A stretch of DNA of 7,057 bases, taken from Chloroflexota bacterium (GTDB taxonomy: Bacteria > Chloroflexota > Anaerolineae > Anaerolineales > Villigracilaceae). Positions 1-6,022 of the stretch are shown in pieces (the first letter of the stretch is position 1; every line of letters starts with the position of its first letter). The DNA is taken from the NCBI GenBank assembly GCA_026389975.1, contig JAPLGV010000028.1, positions 1 through 7,057 on the forward strand. The letters are read 5' to 3'. The notes under the pieces are model-generated. The model saw only the letters and a list, made by a program, of their open reading frames with translations, was not told where the DNA came from and made no database searches. The position numbers and the translations under genes are program-made.

Positions 1-195
1 TTTCTGCTCATATTGCACCGTCTTCTCCATCAATTTTACACATAGCAAACCGAACCCAGAACCGAGATACAGCAATGCGGCTAATAATACCGGCGAAGTT
101 TCTCCCAACAGCTTTTTGGAAAGCGGCGCACTTGCTCCAAAAAACAAGGCGGCCAATAATGCTTGGACAACAGGAATGGTACGGCTTGATTTCAT
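1..195 (-). CDS. EamA/DMT-family transporter, N-terminal fragment
   Basis: The first 65 codons of a gene that runs off the left edge of the window. It starts at ATG 195-193, six bases after the dgkA stop. The peptide opens MKSSRTIPVVQALLAALFFG and continues with a Gly/Ala/Ser/Pro-rich first helix (about residues 8-24), then SPVLLAALLYLGSG (about 35-48), the start of a second helix. The pattern of one helix with FFGASAPLSK, a short link and a second helix with LYLGSG is typical of EamA-domain members of the drug/metabolite transporter superfamily, which usually have about ten helices and about 300 residues. They are inner-membrane permeases for metabolites; the substrate cannot be told from this piece. 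No clear Shine-Dalgarno is visible before the ATG, so translation probably depends on coupling to dgkA. Two hand-counted 60-base lines have 25 and 29 G+C, lower than the pgpH gene. The family is fairly sure, the function unknown. Confidence 0.75.
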   Translation of the reverse strand, partial: MKSSRTIPVVQALLAALFFGASAPLSKKLLGETSPVLLAALLYLGSGFGLLCVKLMEKTVQYEQK

Positions 196-201
196 AAAAA
201 A

Positions 202-597
202 TTACTTTTCAATGTAAGCCTTGAATAATTTCCACAACGGAGGTCCCAAGATGAGCAGGCCAACTAAAATCGAAGTCAGTGCAGCGATCAGCACCGCTGC
301 CGCGCCCACATCCTTGCCCACCTTCGCCAGGGGGTGGTTTTGCGGGCTGGCCAGGTCTACAACCGCCTCCAGGGCCGTATTGATGAACTCCGCCGTCCAG
401 ACCAGCGCAATGGTCAGCAGCAACACTGCCCAATCACGCATCGGTAAACGCAACCAGAAGGCCGCCAGCACTACCAATGATGTGACGATAGCATGGATCC
501 AGGCATTGCGCTGGGTGCGGACAACAAACCACCAACCCCGAAAAGCATGCCGGAAAGCATGTGCTCGTGAGACAAAAAAGTTCCGGATTCTATCCAT
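202..597 (-). CDS. dgkA: Diacylglycerol/undecaprenol kinase family protein
   Basis: A 131-residue integral membrane lipid kinase of the DgkA family. In Gram-positive relatives these phosphorylate undecaprenol with ATP and so recycle the lipid carrier for cell-wall synthesis; E. coli DgkA uses diacylglycerol. The N-terminus holds the amphipathic segment with RTQRNAWIHA (27-36), followed by three hydrophobic helices at about 36-50, 56-72 and 97-118. The catalytic signature is E70-F-I-N-T-A-L-E-A-V-V-D81, with E70 and N73 the expected active-site positions and E77 a likely metal ligand. HPLAKVGKDVGAAAVL (88-103) is the conserved second motif. The acidic residue often seen before N31 is replaced by Gln here. 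The length is normal. The start codon lies inside the end of ybeY (ATGGATAG, eight bases shared) and lacks a visible Shine-Dalgarno, so translational coupling is likely. The preferred lipid (undecaprenol or diacylglycerol) is not shown by the sequence. Confidence 0.9.
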   Translation of the reverse strand: MDRIRNFFVSRAHAFRHAFRGWWFVVRTQRNAWIHAIVTSLVVLAAFWLRLPMRDWAVLLLTIALVWTAEFINTALEAVVDLASPQNHPLAKVGKDVGAAAVLIAALTSILVGLLILGPPLWKLFKAYIEK

Positions 598-1042
598 ACA
601 CGATCGTTGGAGAAATACCGAGCCGCGTCAGGACCTCGGACTGGGCTGCCCACATGCGGGCTTTTTCTTCCGCCCCGGCATGGTCGTGACCCAGCAGGTG
701 CAGCACGCCGTGGACAACCAGCAGCGACAATTCTGCTTCCAGGGAATGCCCCGCAGCAATAGACTGGGCTTCGGCGCGCGGGACGGAAATGATGATATCA
801 CCCAGGTAACGGCGTCCCGTTTCCGGGTCCGTTTCGCAGGCGGGAAACGACAGCACATCGGTCGGCGCATCCTTGCCCAGGAAGTCGCGGTCGAGAACCT
901 GGATCTGGGTGTCGCCGGTCAGGACCAGCGTCAGGTCAGCATCGGGAGCGGACGGCTGAAGCAGTGCGCCCTTAGCGGCCCGTTCCAGTATGTCGGGCAT
1001 AAAGACACGCCGGAATTCAGGAATAATTTCGATATTTATCAT
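590..1042 (-). CDS. ybeY: Endoribonuclease YbeY, rRNA maturation factor
   Basis: A 150-residue cytoplasmic zinc metalloprotein of the UPF0054 family, known for 16S rRNA 3'-end maturation and ribosome quality control. The defining motif HGVLHLLGHDH is at residues 111-121; H111, H115 and H121 are the expected zinc ligands. The upstream family motifs TDVLSFP (61-67) and YLGDI (79-83) are present and correctly spaced. The length matches the family, with no insertion or gap. The start overlaps the pgpH stop as ATGA (1039-1042), and only a weak GAAG precedes it, so coupled translation from pgpH is likely. Its end overlaps dgkA by eight bases. The pgpH-ybeY-dgkA order is a known conserved arrangement in Firmicutes, which supports the assignment independently of the motif. 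Confidence 0.96.
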   Translation of the reverse strand: MINIEIIPEFRRVFMPDILERAAKGALLQPSAPDADLTLVLTGDTQIQVLDRDFLGKDAPTDVLSFPACETDPETGRRYLGDIIISVPRAEAQSIAAGHSLEAELSLLVVHGVLHLLGHDHAGAEEKARMWAAQSEVLTRLGISPTIVYG

Positions 1043-3183
1043 TTGTGCTTCTTCAAGACAGCTGGTCTGGGTGTGGTCGGAACCTCCACCTCGGCGGAGG
1101 GCTGCGAAGCAAGTTGTTCCTGCGGATATTCCAGGCGCGGGTGGTAGGTGACGCGCAAGGTGGCGATAAAGGACTCGGTAATGCTCGCCAGGTCACGTTG
1201 GGAGAGGGGGGTATGATCCAACTGGCCGTCCTTCTGGCAGCGTTCAATCACATTGCGGACAAGGGTGCGCACCTCGTCATCGTTGTGCGGACGTTCGGCG
1301 CGTGCCTGGGCTTCAACGCCATCGGCGAACATCAGGATGGCAGTCTCTTTCGAGCGCGGTGACGGGCCGGGATAGCGGAACTGGCTCTGGTCCACTTTGG
1401 AAGCATCACCCTGCGCGGCCTGGACGGCACGGTTGTACTGGTAGCGGGTGACAAGCGTGCCATGATGCTCGGCGATGAAATCGTACAGGCGGCGCGGCAG
1501 GCGGTATTTGCGGGCCAGTCCCACCCCATCCGGCACGTGGCGGATGATGGCTTCGGCGCTGATTTCGGGGGCCAGGTCATCATGGGAATCAATCTGGCTG
1601 GGGGGCTGGTTTTCGACGAAGAAAAGCGGGTTGTTTGATTTTCCCACATCGTGGAACAGCGCACCCACCCGTATCAGCAGTGTATCAGCATGGATGCGTT
1701 CGGCGGCCTGCTCGGCCAGGTTGGCCACCTGCAGGCTATGCTGGTAGGTCCCCGGAGCACGCTGGAGGAAGTAGTTCAGCAGGGGTGAATCGGGACGGGA
1801 AATTTCGAGCAATTGCAGGGCGGTTGTCAGACCCAGAAATTGGGCCAACAAATACTGCATCGGCAGTGCAATGCTGGTGGAGACAATCCCGGCGAAAACC
1901 GCCGCGCCCATCAGAGTGGCCAGCCCAACCCAATCCATATCGGTGAAAGGCAGGCGGTAAGCCACCACCATGGCCGCGCCGGCCACTGCAATAGCGCTGG
2001 CAGCAAACAGGAACTGCCCCACACGGCGCGCCTGTCCCAGCGCCAGCACACCACATAGACTGCTCAACGTGTAATACGGCAGCAGGCCAAGCGCATCCGG
2101 CATCCCATAAGCAGCCAGCAGGCTCATCAGCAGGCCAAAAACAAGGCCGCGCTCCATCCCAAAGAGTGCCGAGACCAGCAGCGCAAACGCCGGGACGGGG
2201 AAGAGATAGGGTACGATCGTCCGGTTTGGATTGCTGACACGCGCCCCAACCAGGAAGATAGCGAAAAGTAGGGCCAGCAGGATCAGGCCGCGCAGGTCAG
2301 AAATCACCTCCGGCTTAAGGCGGAAGATATACAGGGCTGTAAATATGCCCGAGAGCGCCACCAGAACCGCCGCACCCAGGTAGTTGAAAGCCGGGTTATT
2401 AGGCTGCACCAGGCCAAGAGCAGTCAGGGCTTCCAGGTCGGCTGCCGAAATAACCTGCCCGCGCGTGACAACTGTCTGCCCTGCGACGAAGGATTGTGTT
2501 GCCGGCTCAACAGCTTCGCGCGCCGTCTGGCGCGCCGCATCGGTCAGTTCAGGGCTGTAGAAGCTATTCGCCACAACCAGAGGCGCTACGATTTCGACAA
2601 CCAGTGCCGCTTCCTTCTCGGTCAGGGTGAGGCTTACCAGCGACGGGAGATTCTGTCGGACGGAATCCAAGTCCTCGGTCCGCACGGGGTTCTGCATCGC
2701 CTGCTCCAACACCGTGAATGCTTCGGTCTGCACCAACTCCCAGCGCGTGTCGGTTAATATCAACAGGACGTCTTGCGAACCGGGCTGAAGAGTGAGACCC
2801 TGGATTGCGATCAGTTCAGTTTTCTTCTGCTCAAGGGTGGCGTCCTGGTTTGTCCGGATAGCGGAAATGGATACCAGGATGGAATTAAGCACCTCGCTCT
2901 GAGTGCGGGCAATCGCCGTATCCGGTGGAATATAGACGGGGGCCACGGCGCGCTCGGCTTCGGCGCGCGCCGCTTCGGTCAACACATCACTGGCATATTG
3001 GATGTTGCGCGGGGCGCGCAAATCCTGCGGAGCCACATCCCCCAATGAAAGCGGCAGGCTGATCTGGCGCAAGGACCACGGCTGGACAATGGCAATATAG
3101 GCCAGGATGCTGACGCATGCCAGCACGAGGGTGGGAAGAAAGGTTCGGCGTGAGAAAAATCGTGAGGAGCGAGGGGAATCCAT
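1039..3183 (-). CDS. pgpH: 7TMR-HD family membrane phosphohydrolase (PgpH-like)
   Basis: A membrane HD-domain phosphodiesterase of about 714 residues. Characterised members (Listeria PgpH) hydrolyse cyclic di-AMP. Layout, numbered from one residue upstream of the chosen start: an N-terminal helix (about 18-36); an extracytoplasmic 7TMR-HDED-type domain (about 45-265); about seven helices between 268 and 452 (clear ones near 270-288, 299-315, 323-341, 390-410 and 418-440); a cytoplasmic HD domain (about 465-690). The metal-site residues are all present: H483 (in TYQHS), H512-D513 (in LFHDVGKSNNP), H550, H574-H575 (in AEHHGT) and D622 (in FADGVEA). The spacing matches PgpH, so the enzyme is probably active. 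The tail after about 690 is Pro/Ser-rich. An in-frame TTG lies directly before the ATG; I chose ATG 3183. No Shine-Dalgarno is evident, and a hairpin lies 14 bases upstream. It follows yqeY by 44 bases and overlaps ybeY by four. The substrate is inferred from the family. Confidence 0.92.
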   Translation of the reverse strand: MDSPRSSRFFSRRTFLPTLVLACVSILAYIAIVQPWSLRQISLPLSLGDVAPQDLRAPRNIQYASDVLTEAARAEAERAVAPVYIPPDTAIARTQSEVLNSILVSISAIRTNQDATLEQKKTELIAIQGLTLQPGSQDVLLILTDTRWELVQTEAFTVLEQAMQNPVRTEDLDSVRQNLPSLVSLTLTEKEAALVVEIVAPLVVANSFYSPELTDAARQTAREAVEPATQSFVAGQTVVTRGQVISAADLEALTALGLVQPNNPAFNYLGAAVLVALSGIFTALYIFRLKPEVISDLRGLILLALLFAIFLVGARVSNPNRTIVPYLFPVPAFALLVSALFGMERGLVFGLLMSLLAAYGMPDALGLLPYYTLSSLCGVLALGQARRVGQFLFAASAIAVAGAAMVVAYRLPFTDMDWVGLATLMGAAVFAGIVSTSIALPMQYLLAQFLGLTTALQLLEISRPDSPLLNYFLQRAPGTYQHSLQVANLAEQAAERIHADTLLIRVGALFHDVGKSNNPLFFVENQPPSQIDSHDDLAPEISAEAIIRHVPDGVGLARKYRLPRRLYDFIAEHHGTLVTRYQYNRAVQAAQGDASKVDQSQFRYPGPSPRSKETAILMFADGVEAQARAERPHNDDEVRTLVRNVIERCQKDGQLDHTPLSQRDLASITESFIATLRVTYHPRLEYPQEQLASQPSAEVEVPTTPRPAVLKKHK

Positions 3184-3197
3184 CAAGTTTACCGGTT

Positions 3198-3220
3198 GGG
3201 GACAGACGACAGCCGTCCCC
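3198..3220 (-). repeat. Short hairpin between yqeY and pgpH
   Basis: On the minus strand GGGGACGG pairs with CTGTCCCC (eight pairs including one G-U) around a seven-base loop. It sits seven bases after the yqeY stop and 14 bases before the pgpH ATG, in a 44-base gap. No T-run follows, so it is not a standard intrinsic terminator. It could be an attenuating or transcript-processing hairpin, or a remnant of a dispersed palindromic repeat. Confidence 0.5.
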
Positions 3221-3227
3221 GCATACC

Positions 3228-3674
3228 TTATTTCTGCAACAATTGACGGACAGCGGCGCTGACCTGGTCGCCGGGAGCGCGGCCCGCCAAGCGCGGCATG
3301 AGCAGTTTCATCACCTTGCCCATGTCTGCCGGGGAGGCGGCGCCTGCCTCAGCAATGGCCGCTTCGACCAGTGCCTTAAGCTCGTCTGCGCTCACCGCCT
3401 GCGGCAGGTAAGCCTGAAGGACAACAATCTCAGCTTCCGTGGCCGCCACAATGTCCGGGCGGTTGGCGCGGCGCGCTTCTTCAACCGCATCCTTGCGAGT
3501 CTTGATTTCCTTCTGGATGATTGCCAGCACGGCGGCTTCATCCAGTTTCACCTGCCGGTCAATTTCCACCTGGCGGACCGCCGCCAGCACCATGCGGACG
3601 GTACGCTTGCGCACATCGTCCCCGGCTTTCATGGCTTCTTTCAGAGCATTTTCAAGTTGAACTTTGGTTTCCAT
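3228..3674 (-). CDS. yqeY: GatB/YqeY domain-containing protein
   Basis: A 148-residue cytoplasmic protein of the YqeY family, which resembles the C-terminal tRNA-binding tail domain of GatB, a subunit of the tRNA-dependent amidotransferase. The role of the stand-alone protein is not well defined. An N-terminal helical segment begins METKVQLENALKEAMKAGDD and carries the family pattern R-x-x-x-R-M-V-L-A-A-V (22-34). The middle has the basic helix with KEIKTRKDAVEEARRANRPD (about 55-74) and the family motif E-x-x-x-L-x-x-Y-L-P (about 82-91). The C-terminal GatB-like part has DMGKVMKLLMPRLAGR (about 116-131) and ends in VSAAVRQLLQK. The length is normal. The frame stays open for 46 more codons upstream, but those read through palindromic repeats; I chose ATG 3674 because the protein match begins there and a TATAAT lies six bases before it. 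GAGG also lies 12 bases upstream of the ATG. It is the first gene of the leftward cluster. Confidence 0.93.
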   Translation of the reverse strand: METKVQLENALKEAMKAGDDVRKRTVRMVLAAVRQVEIDRQVKLDEAAVLAIIQKEIKTRKDAVEEARRANRPDIVAATEAEIVVLQAYLPQAVSADELKALVEAAIAEAGAASPADMGKVMKLLMPRLAGRAPGDQVSAAVRQLLQK

Positions 3675-3680
3675 AGTTTC

Positions 3681-3686
3681 ATTATA
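3681..3686 (-). promoter_or_regulatory. Predicted -10 box (TATAAT) of yqeY, leaderless arrangement
   Basis: The minus strand reads TATAAT, then GAAACT, then ATG at 3674. Transcription starting about seven bases after the -10 would begin at the start codon, so the message would have no leader. The best -35 at a 17-base spacing is CAAGAA, a weak match. If transcription started further upstream, the GAGGT at 3686-3690 could act as a ribosome-binding site. Confidence 0.55.
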
Positions 3687-3763
3687 CCTCGTGGGATGGA
3701 AGGTTCTTGCTGCAAAAAAGTAATGAGAGTTCCGGCGGTAACCCTCGCACCGTCTGTTCCCCT

Positions 3764-3788
3764 CGTTCCGACGCTCCGCGTCGGAATG
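3764..3788. repeat. Palindromic repeat, 9-bp perfect stem with 3-base loop
   Basis: TTCCGACGC (3766-3774) and GCGTCGGAA (3778-3786) are perfect inverted repeats around TCC. The stem can be extended by one G-T and one C-G pair to 3764-3788. The sequence resembles dispersed palindromes that are common in intergenic regions of several bacterial phyla. No T-run follows on either strand, so a terminator role is unlikely. Confidence 0.75.
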
Positions 3789-3826
3789 TTCGCGGTGTAT
3801 GTTCCGGTACATTGAGCGTCCCTATG

Positions 3827-3851
3827 GGTGACGACGCAGAGTATCGTCACC
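3827..3851. repeat. Second palindrome, 8-bp stem, related in design to the first
   Basis: GGTGACGA (3827-3834) and TCGTCACC (3844-3851) are perfect inverted repeats. The nine bases between them, CGCAGAGTA, look like a decayed continuation of the stem closing on AGA. The full element would then be a GACGC-AGA-GCGTC type palindrome, comparable to the GACGC-GGA-GCGTC core of the element 40 bases to the left read on the minus strand. Confidence 0.65.
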
Positions 3852-3933
3852 AGAAAAGATATATAATCTTCATTAAAACGATATTGATATAGAATATTAT
3901 CCGCTAAAAGGCTGCATTTTCTACCAATCTGGT

Positions 3934-3939
3934 TATAAT
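3934..3939 (+). promoter_or_regulatory. Predicted -10 box (TATAAT) of the adenosyltransferase operon, leaderless arrangement
   Basis: TATAAT is followed by TCCACC and then ATG at 3946, the same six-base spacing as at yqeY on the other strand. No Shine-Dalgarno precedes the ATG, which fits a message starting at or next to the start codon. A TG lies two bases before the box; no good -35 is visible at 16-18 bases. Confidence 0.6.
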
Positions 3940-3945
3940 TCCACC

Positions 3946-4464
3946 ATGTCCCCTTTCTACACCCGCACTGGCGACGACGGCAGCACCGGTCTACTTGGTG
4001 AGGGCCGCCTGCCAAAGTACCACCCCCGCATCGAAGCGCTCGGCGCTCTGGACGAAGCTTCCGCCGCTCTGGGTCTCGCCCGCGCCCTGTGCCAGACTCC
4101 GCAAACTAAACCCATCCTGATGGATGTACAACGCGACCTGTATGCGTTGATGGCCGAAATCGCCGCCACGCCTGAAAATGCGGAGCGCTTCCGGACCCTG
4201 GGCCCGCCGCGCATCCAATGGCTGGAATCCCAGGCTGACAACCTCTCCGCAACGGTCCCCCTCCCGGCGGAATTCATCCTACCCGGCGACTCGCTTTCCG
4301 GCGCAGCCCTCGCTCTCCCGCGGACAATCGAGCTGCTCGATACCGGTGAAATCAAGAACCCGATCTTGCTGCAATATTTGAACCGACTGTCATCCCTGTG
4401 CTTTGCACTGGAATTGCTCGAAAACCAGTCTGCTGGTCACGATACCACTCTGGCGAAGAAATGA
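3946..4464 (+). CDS. pduO: PduO-type ATP:cob(I)alamin adenosyltransferase, signature segment missing
   Basis: A 172-residue protein of the cytoplasmic enzyme family that transfers adenosyl from ATP to cob(I)alamin, making coenzyme B12. The ATP-binding N-terminus is intact: YTRTGDDGSTGLLGEG (5-20), K24, HPRIEALGALDEASAALG (26-43). Further motifs are QRDLYALMAEIAATPEN (62-78), the F-I-L-P-G-D-S loop (110-116) and YLNRLSSLCFALELLENQ (144-161). The odd part follows R126: the family normally has RTVxRRAER, then a helix, reaching the N of NRLS 28 residues after that Arg (human and Bacillus proteins from memory). Here RTI joins directly to ELLDTGEI and the distance is 20, so the RRAER arginines and glutamate that contact ATP are absent. 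The frame is open and both sides match the family, so an in-frame deletion of about nine codons near 4327-4332 is likely. Activity is doubtful. It overlaps the next gene as ATGA. Confidence 0.88.
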   Translation: MSPFYTRTGDDGSTGLLGEGRLPKYHPRIEALGALDEASAALGLARALCQTPQTKPILMDVQRDLYALMAEIAATPENAERFRTLGPPRIQWLESQADNLSATVPLPAEFILPGDSLSGAALALPRTIELLDTGEIKNPILLQYLNRLSSLCFALELLENQSAGHDTTLAKK

Positions 4465-5225
4465 TTGGAACCCTGCTCAACATTGCAACCGTACTGGCTG
4501 GCGGGACACTCGGCCTGCTCTTCGGCTCGCGCCTACCCGACCGCCTGCGTAAGACCGTCATCGCCGGATTGGGGTTATTCACATTGGCCTATGGCTTGTA
4601 CAACTTCCTGAAAACGCAAAACCCGCTCATTGTACTGGGAAGCTTGCTGATTGGCGCGCTGCTCGGCGAATGGTGGAAGATTGAGGAGGGTCTGCAAAAC
4701 ATCGGAAAATGGCTGGAGTCCCGTTTTAACAGCAAACAGGCTGACGGACCCGAAAGCGATCTCAGCGCTTTGACTGAGCCCTCCCCAGGCAGTCGCTTCG
4801 CCCCCTCCAGGGACTTCGTACGCGGCTTTCTGACGGCCTCGCTCGTTTTCTGCGTTGGTCCGATAACCATTCTCGGGTCCATCCAGGATGGTCTGAACGG
4901 TGATTACAGCCTGCTGGCGATAAAGTCGGTTTTAGATGGATTCGCTGCGCTGGCCTTTGCGTCTACGCTGGGGGTGGGGGTTTTATTTTCGGTGATTGTC
5001 ATCCTGTTTTTTCAGGGGGGCATCAGCCTGCTGGCAGCACAGTTGAGCGCCGTTGTCACTCCGGCAATGATGGCTGAGATGACCGCCGTGGGCGGGGTGC
5101 TCCTGCTCGGTATTGCCATTAGCAGCCTGCTGGAAATCAAACCCATTCGGGTGGGGAATTTCCTGCCTTCTCTCGCCATTGCCCCACTGGTTGTGGCGTT
5201 CCTGGCATTCCTTGGCGTTAAATAA
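4461..5225 (+). CDS. DUF554 family membrane protein
   Basis: A 254-residue integral membrane protein of the DUF554 (YdfK/YqgA-like) family; its biochemical role is not established, and a transport function is only speculation. It begins MIGTLLNIATVLAGGTLGLL (1-20), then has hydrophobic helices at about 32-50 and 55-69 and the conserved GALLGEWW (65-72). A soluble, Pro/Ser-rich linker (about 85-115) follows. The second half holds the family's GFLTASLVFCVGPITILGS (122-140), the pattern K-S-V-L-D-G-F-A-A-L-A-F-A-S-T-L-G-V-G-V-L (155-175), FFQGGISLLA (183-192), a GG-containing helix (210-224) and a last helix at about 236-252. The length is normal. I chose ATG 4461 because the match starts there and it overlaps the adenosyltransferase stop (ATGA); the frame is open back to 4398 but that part reads through the upstream gene. 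There is no strong Shine-Dalgarno, so coupling is expected. Confidence 0.9.
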   Translation: MIGTLLNIATVLAGGTLGLLFGSRLPDRLRKTVIAGLGLFTLAYGLYNFLKTQNPLIVLGSLLIGALLGEWWKIEEGLQNIGKWLESRFNSKQADGPESDLSALTEPSPGSRFAPSRDFVRGFLTASLVFCVGPITILGSIQDGLNGDYSLLAIKSVLDGFAALAFASTLGVGVLFSVIVILFFQGGISLLAAQLSAVVTPAMMAEMTAVGGVLLLGIAISSLLEIKPIRVGNFLPSLAIAPLVVAFLAFLGVK

Positions 5226-5254
5226 ACCTAGGGACGGCTATCCGCCCCTAGGTT
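5225..5254 (-). terminator. Intrinsic terminator of the dsbA-like gene, between convergent genes
   Basis: Read on the minus strand, AACCTAGGG-G-CGG pairs with CCG-T-CCCTAGGTT around ATAG, giving a 13-pair stem with one G-U. A T-rich tract (TTTATTT, 5226-5220) follows. It begins 11 bases after the dsbA-like stop. On the plus strand the same position is an A-C mismatch and no T-run follows, so it is a better terminator for the minus strand, although it may also stop the plus-strand operon whose stop codon it touches. Confidence 0.75.
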
Positions 5255-5265
5255 ATAGTGGATAT

Positions 5266-6015
5266 CTACTTACCCACCAACGCGGCTTCAATGGCACTGG
5301 AAATATCATCAAACGAGGGGATTAAATTTTTACCTTGGCTGCTAACGACCATCTGTCCATTGACAAAAATTCCCGGCGTAGGTGGGACGCCTTTATCACT
5401 TCCAGCTTGGGCATCCTGGCTGATCTGGGTTGCATAAGTATTCGCCTCAAAACACTTCTTGAATCCAGTCATATCCAAACCGATCTGCTCCGCGAAAGCG
5501 ACCAGGCGGGTGTCTGTATAAGCGCCCACGTTTTCACCCGTCCAATTGGCGAAGAGCATATCATGATAATCCCAGAAGCGCCCTTGCTCATTTGCGCACA
5601 TAGCAGCATTAGTAGCTTGATGTGATTCGCCCACATCCCCGTCAATGAATGGCATGAAATGGAAGGTGTAATATATCTTACCAGTTTCGATGTATGTCTG
5701 GATGATCTGCGGCGCAAGATTTGTTGAATAATACATGCAACCTGAACACTGAAAATCCTCCCAAACATCCATCTTGACAGGAGCATTAGGATCGCCCATG
5801 CTCGTTCCAGACGTTGGGGCGTTGATTGCTCTGGGTGTAATCGCCACTATGGGCGTTCTAGTGGTCGCCGAGGTACCTGTGGCCTGCCGGATGCCAGGTA
5901 GGATAAAAGCAAAAGCGATTAGCAGCGCACCCGCCGCCACCAGTAAAATGACCAAGATACGGTTGCGGTTTCTCTCCCTCTGACGGCGTTGGCGGATTTC
6001 TTGACGTTTACTCAT
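5266..6015 (-). CDS. Membrane-anchored DsbA-family thiol:disulfide oxidoreductase
   Basis: A 249-residue thioredoxin-fold protein of the DsbA/Thioredoxin_4 type, expected to act outside the cytoplasmic membrane in disulfide formation or isomerisation. A very basic N-terminus (1-19, many Arg) precedes one hydrophobic segment (about 20-40), giving an N-in, C-out signal anchor, then a Thr/Pro-rich linker (about 43-70). The domain starts at about 73 with GDPNAPV and has the active site DFQCSGC (C90 and C93). The helical insert contains C140 in AAMCANEQGRFWDYHDMLF and C188 in FKKCF, a second likely disulfide pair. GVPPTPGIFVNGQ (209-221) supplies the cis-proline loop (P214). CSGC differs from the commoner CPYC type, which may shift the redox potential. 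A strong Shine-Dalgarno fixes the start. Four hand-counted 60-base lines have 22-30 G+C against 36 in one pgpH line, so the gene is AT-richer than its surroundings. No VKOR or DsbB partner is in the window. Confidence 0.92.
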   Translation of the reverse strand: MSKRQEIRQRRQRERNRNRILVILLVAAGALLIAFAFILPGIRQATGTSATTRTPIVAITPRAINAPTSGTSMGDPNAPVKMDVWEDFQCSGCMYYSTNLAPQIIQTYIETGKIYYTFHFMPFIDGDVGESHQATNAAMCANEQGRFWDYHDMLFANWTGENVGAYTDTRLVAFAEQIGLDMTGFKKCFEANTYATQISQDAQAGSDKGVPPTPGIFVNGQMVVSSQGKNLIPSFDDISSAIEAALVGK

Positions 6016-6022
6016 TTCTAAT

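Larger units (their letters stand above)
3675..3945. other. Divergent intergenic region between yqeY and the adenosyltransferase
   Basis: This 271-base stretch holds no gene I can support. From left to right it has the yqeY -10 box, a GC-rich segment with two palindromes (3764-3788 and 3827-3851), an AT-rich tract from about 3855 to 3920 that includes a small AAGAT/ATCTT inverted repeat at 3856-3870, and the -10 box of the plus-strand gene. Open frames crossing it read through the palindromes and resemble the spurious peptides such repeats often generate. I found no cobalamin-riboswitch-like B12 box. Confidence 0.7.

Noticed and set aside
221..1147. A 308-codon open frame on the plus strand
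   Set aside because: It lies antisense to dgkA and ybeY, which have clear family motifs; its product is low in hydrophobic structure and unlike any family I recognise. It is a shadow of GC-rich coding sequence.
3764..3788. Intrinsic terminator at the first palindrome
   Set aside because: It lies between two divergent promoters with no T-run on either strand, so a dispersed repeat is a better reading.
3675..3812. Upstream extension of yqeY by 46 codons
   Set aside because: The extension reads through the palindrome at 3764-3788 and the TATAAT, and gives a low-complexity Arg/Asn/Glu-rich peptide with no family match. The YqeY match begins at ATG 3674.
3117..3815. A 232-codon open frame on the plus strand
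   Set aside because: It is antisense to yqeY and the start of pgpH and crosses the palindromic repeat; no recognisable domain.
3675..3945. Cobalamin riboswitch upstream of the adenosyltransferase
   Set aside because: No B12-box-like sequence is visible, and the predicted promoter leaves no leader RNA to hold one.
3957..4355. A 132-codon minus-strand open frame
   Set aside because: It is wholly antisense to the adenosyltransferase, Ser/Arg/Pro-rich, and typical of shadows of GC-rich genes.
4398..4460. Upstream extension of the DUF554 gene
   Set aside because: It runs inside the adenosyltransferase in another frame; the family's usual N-terminus starts at ATG 4461, and the ATGA overlap is a typical operon junction.
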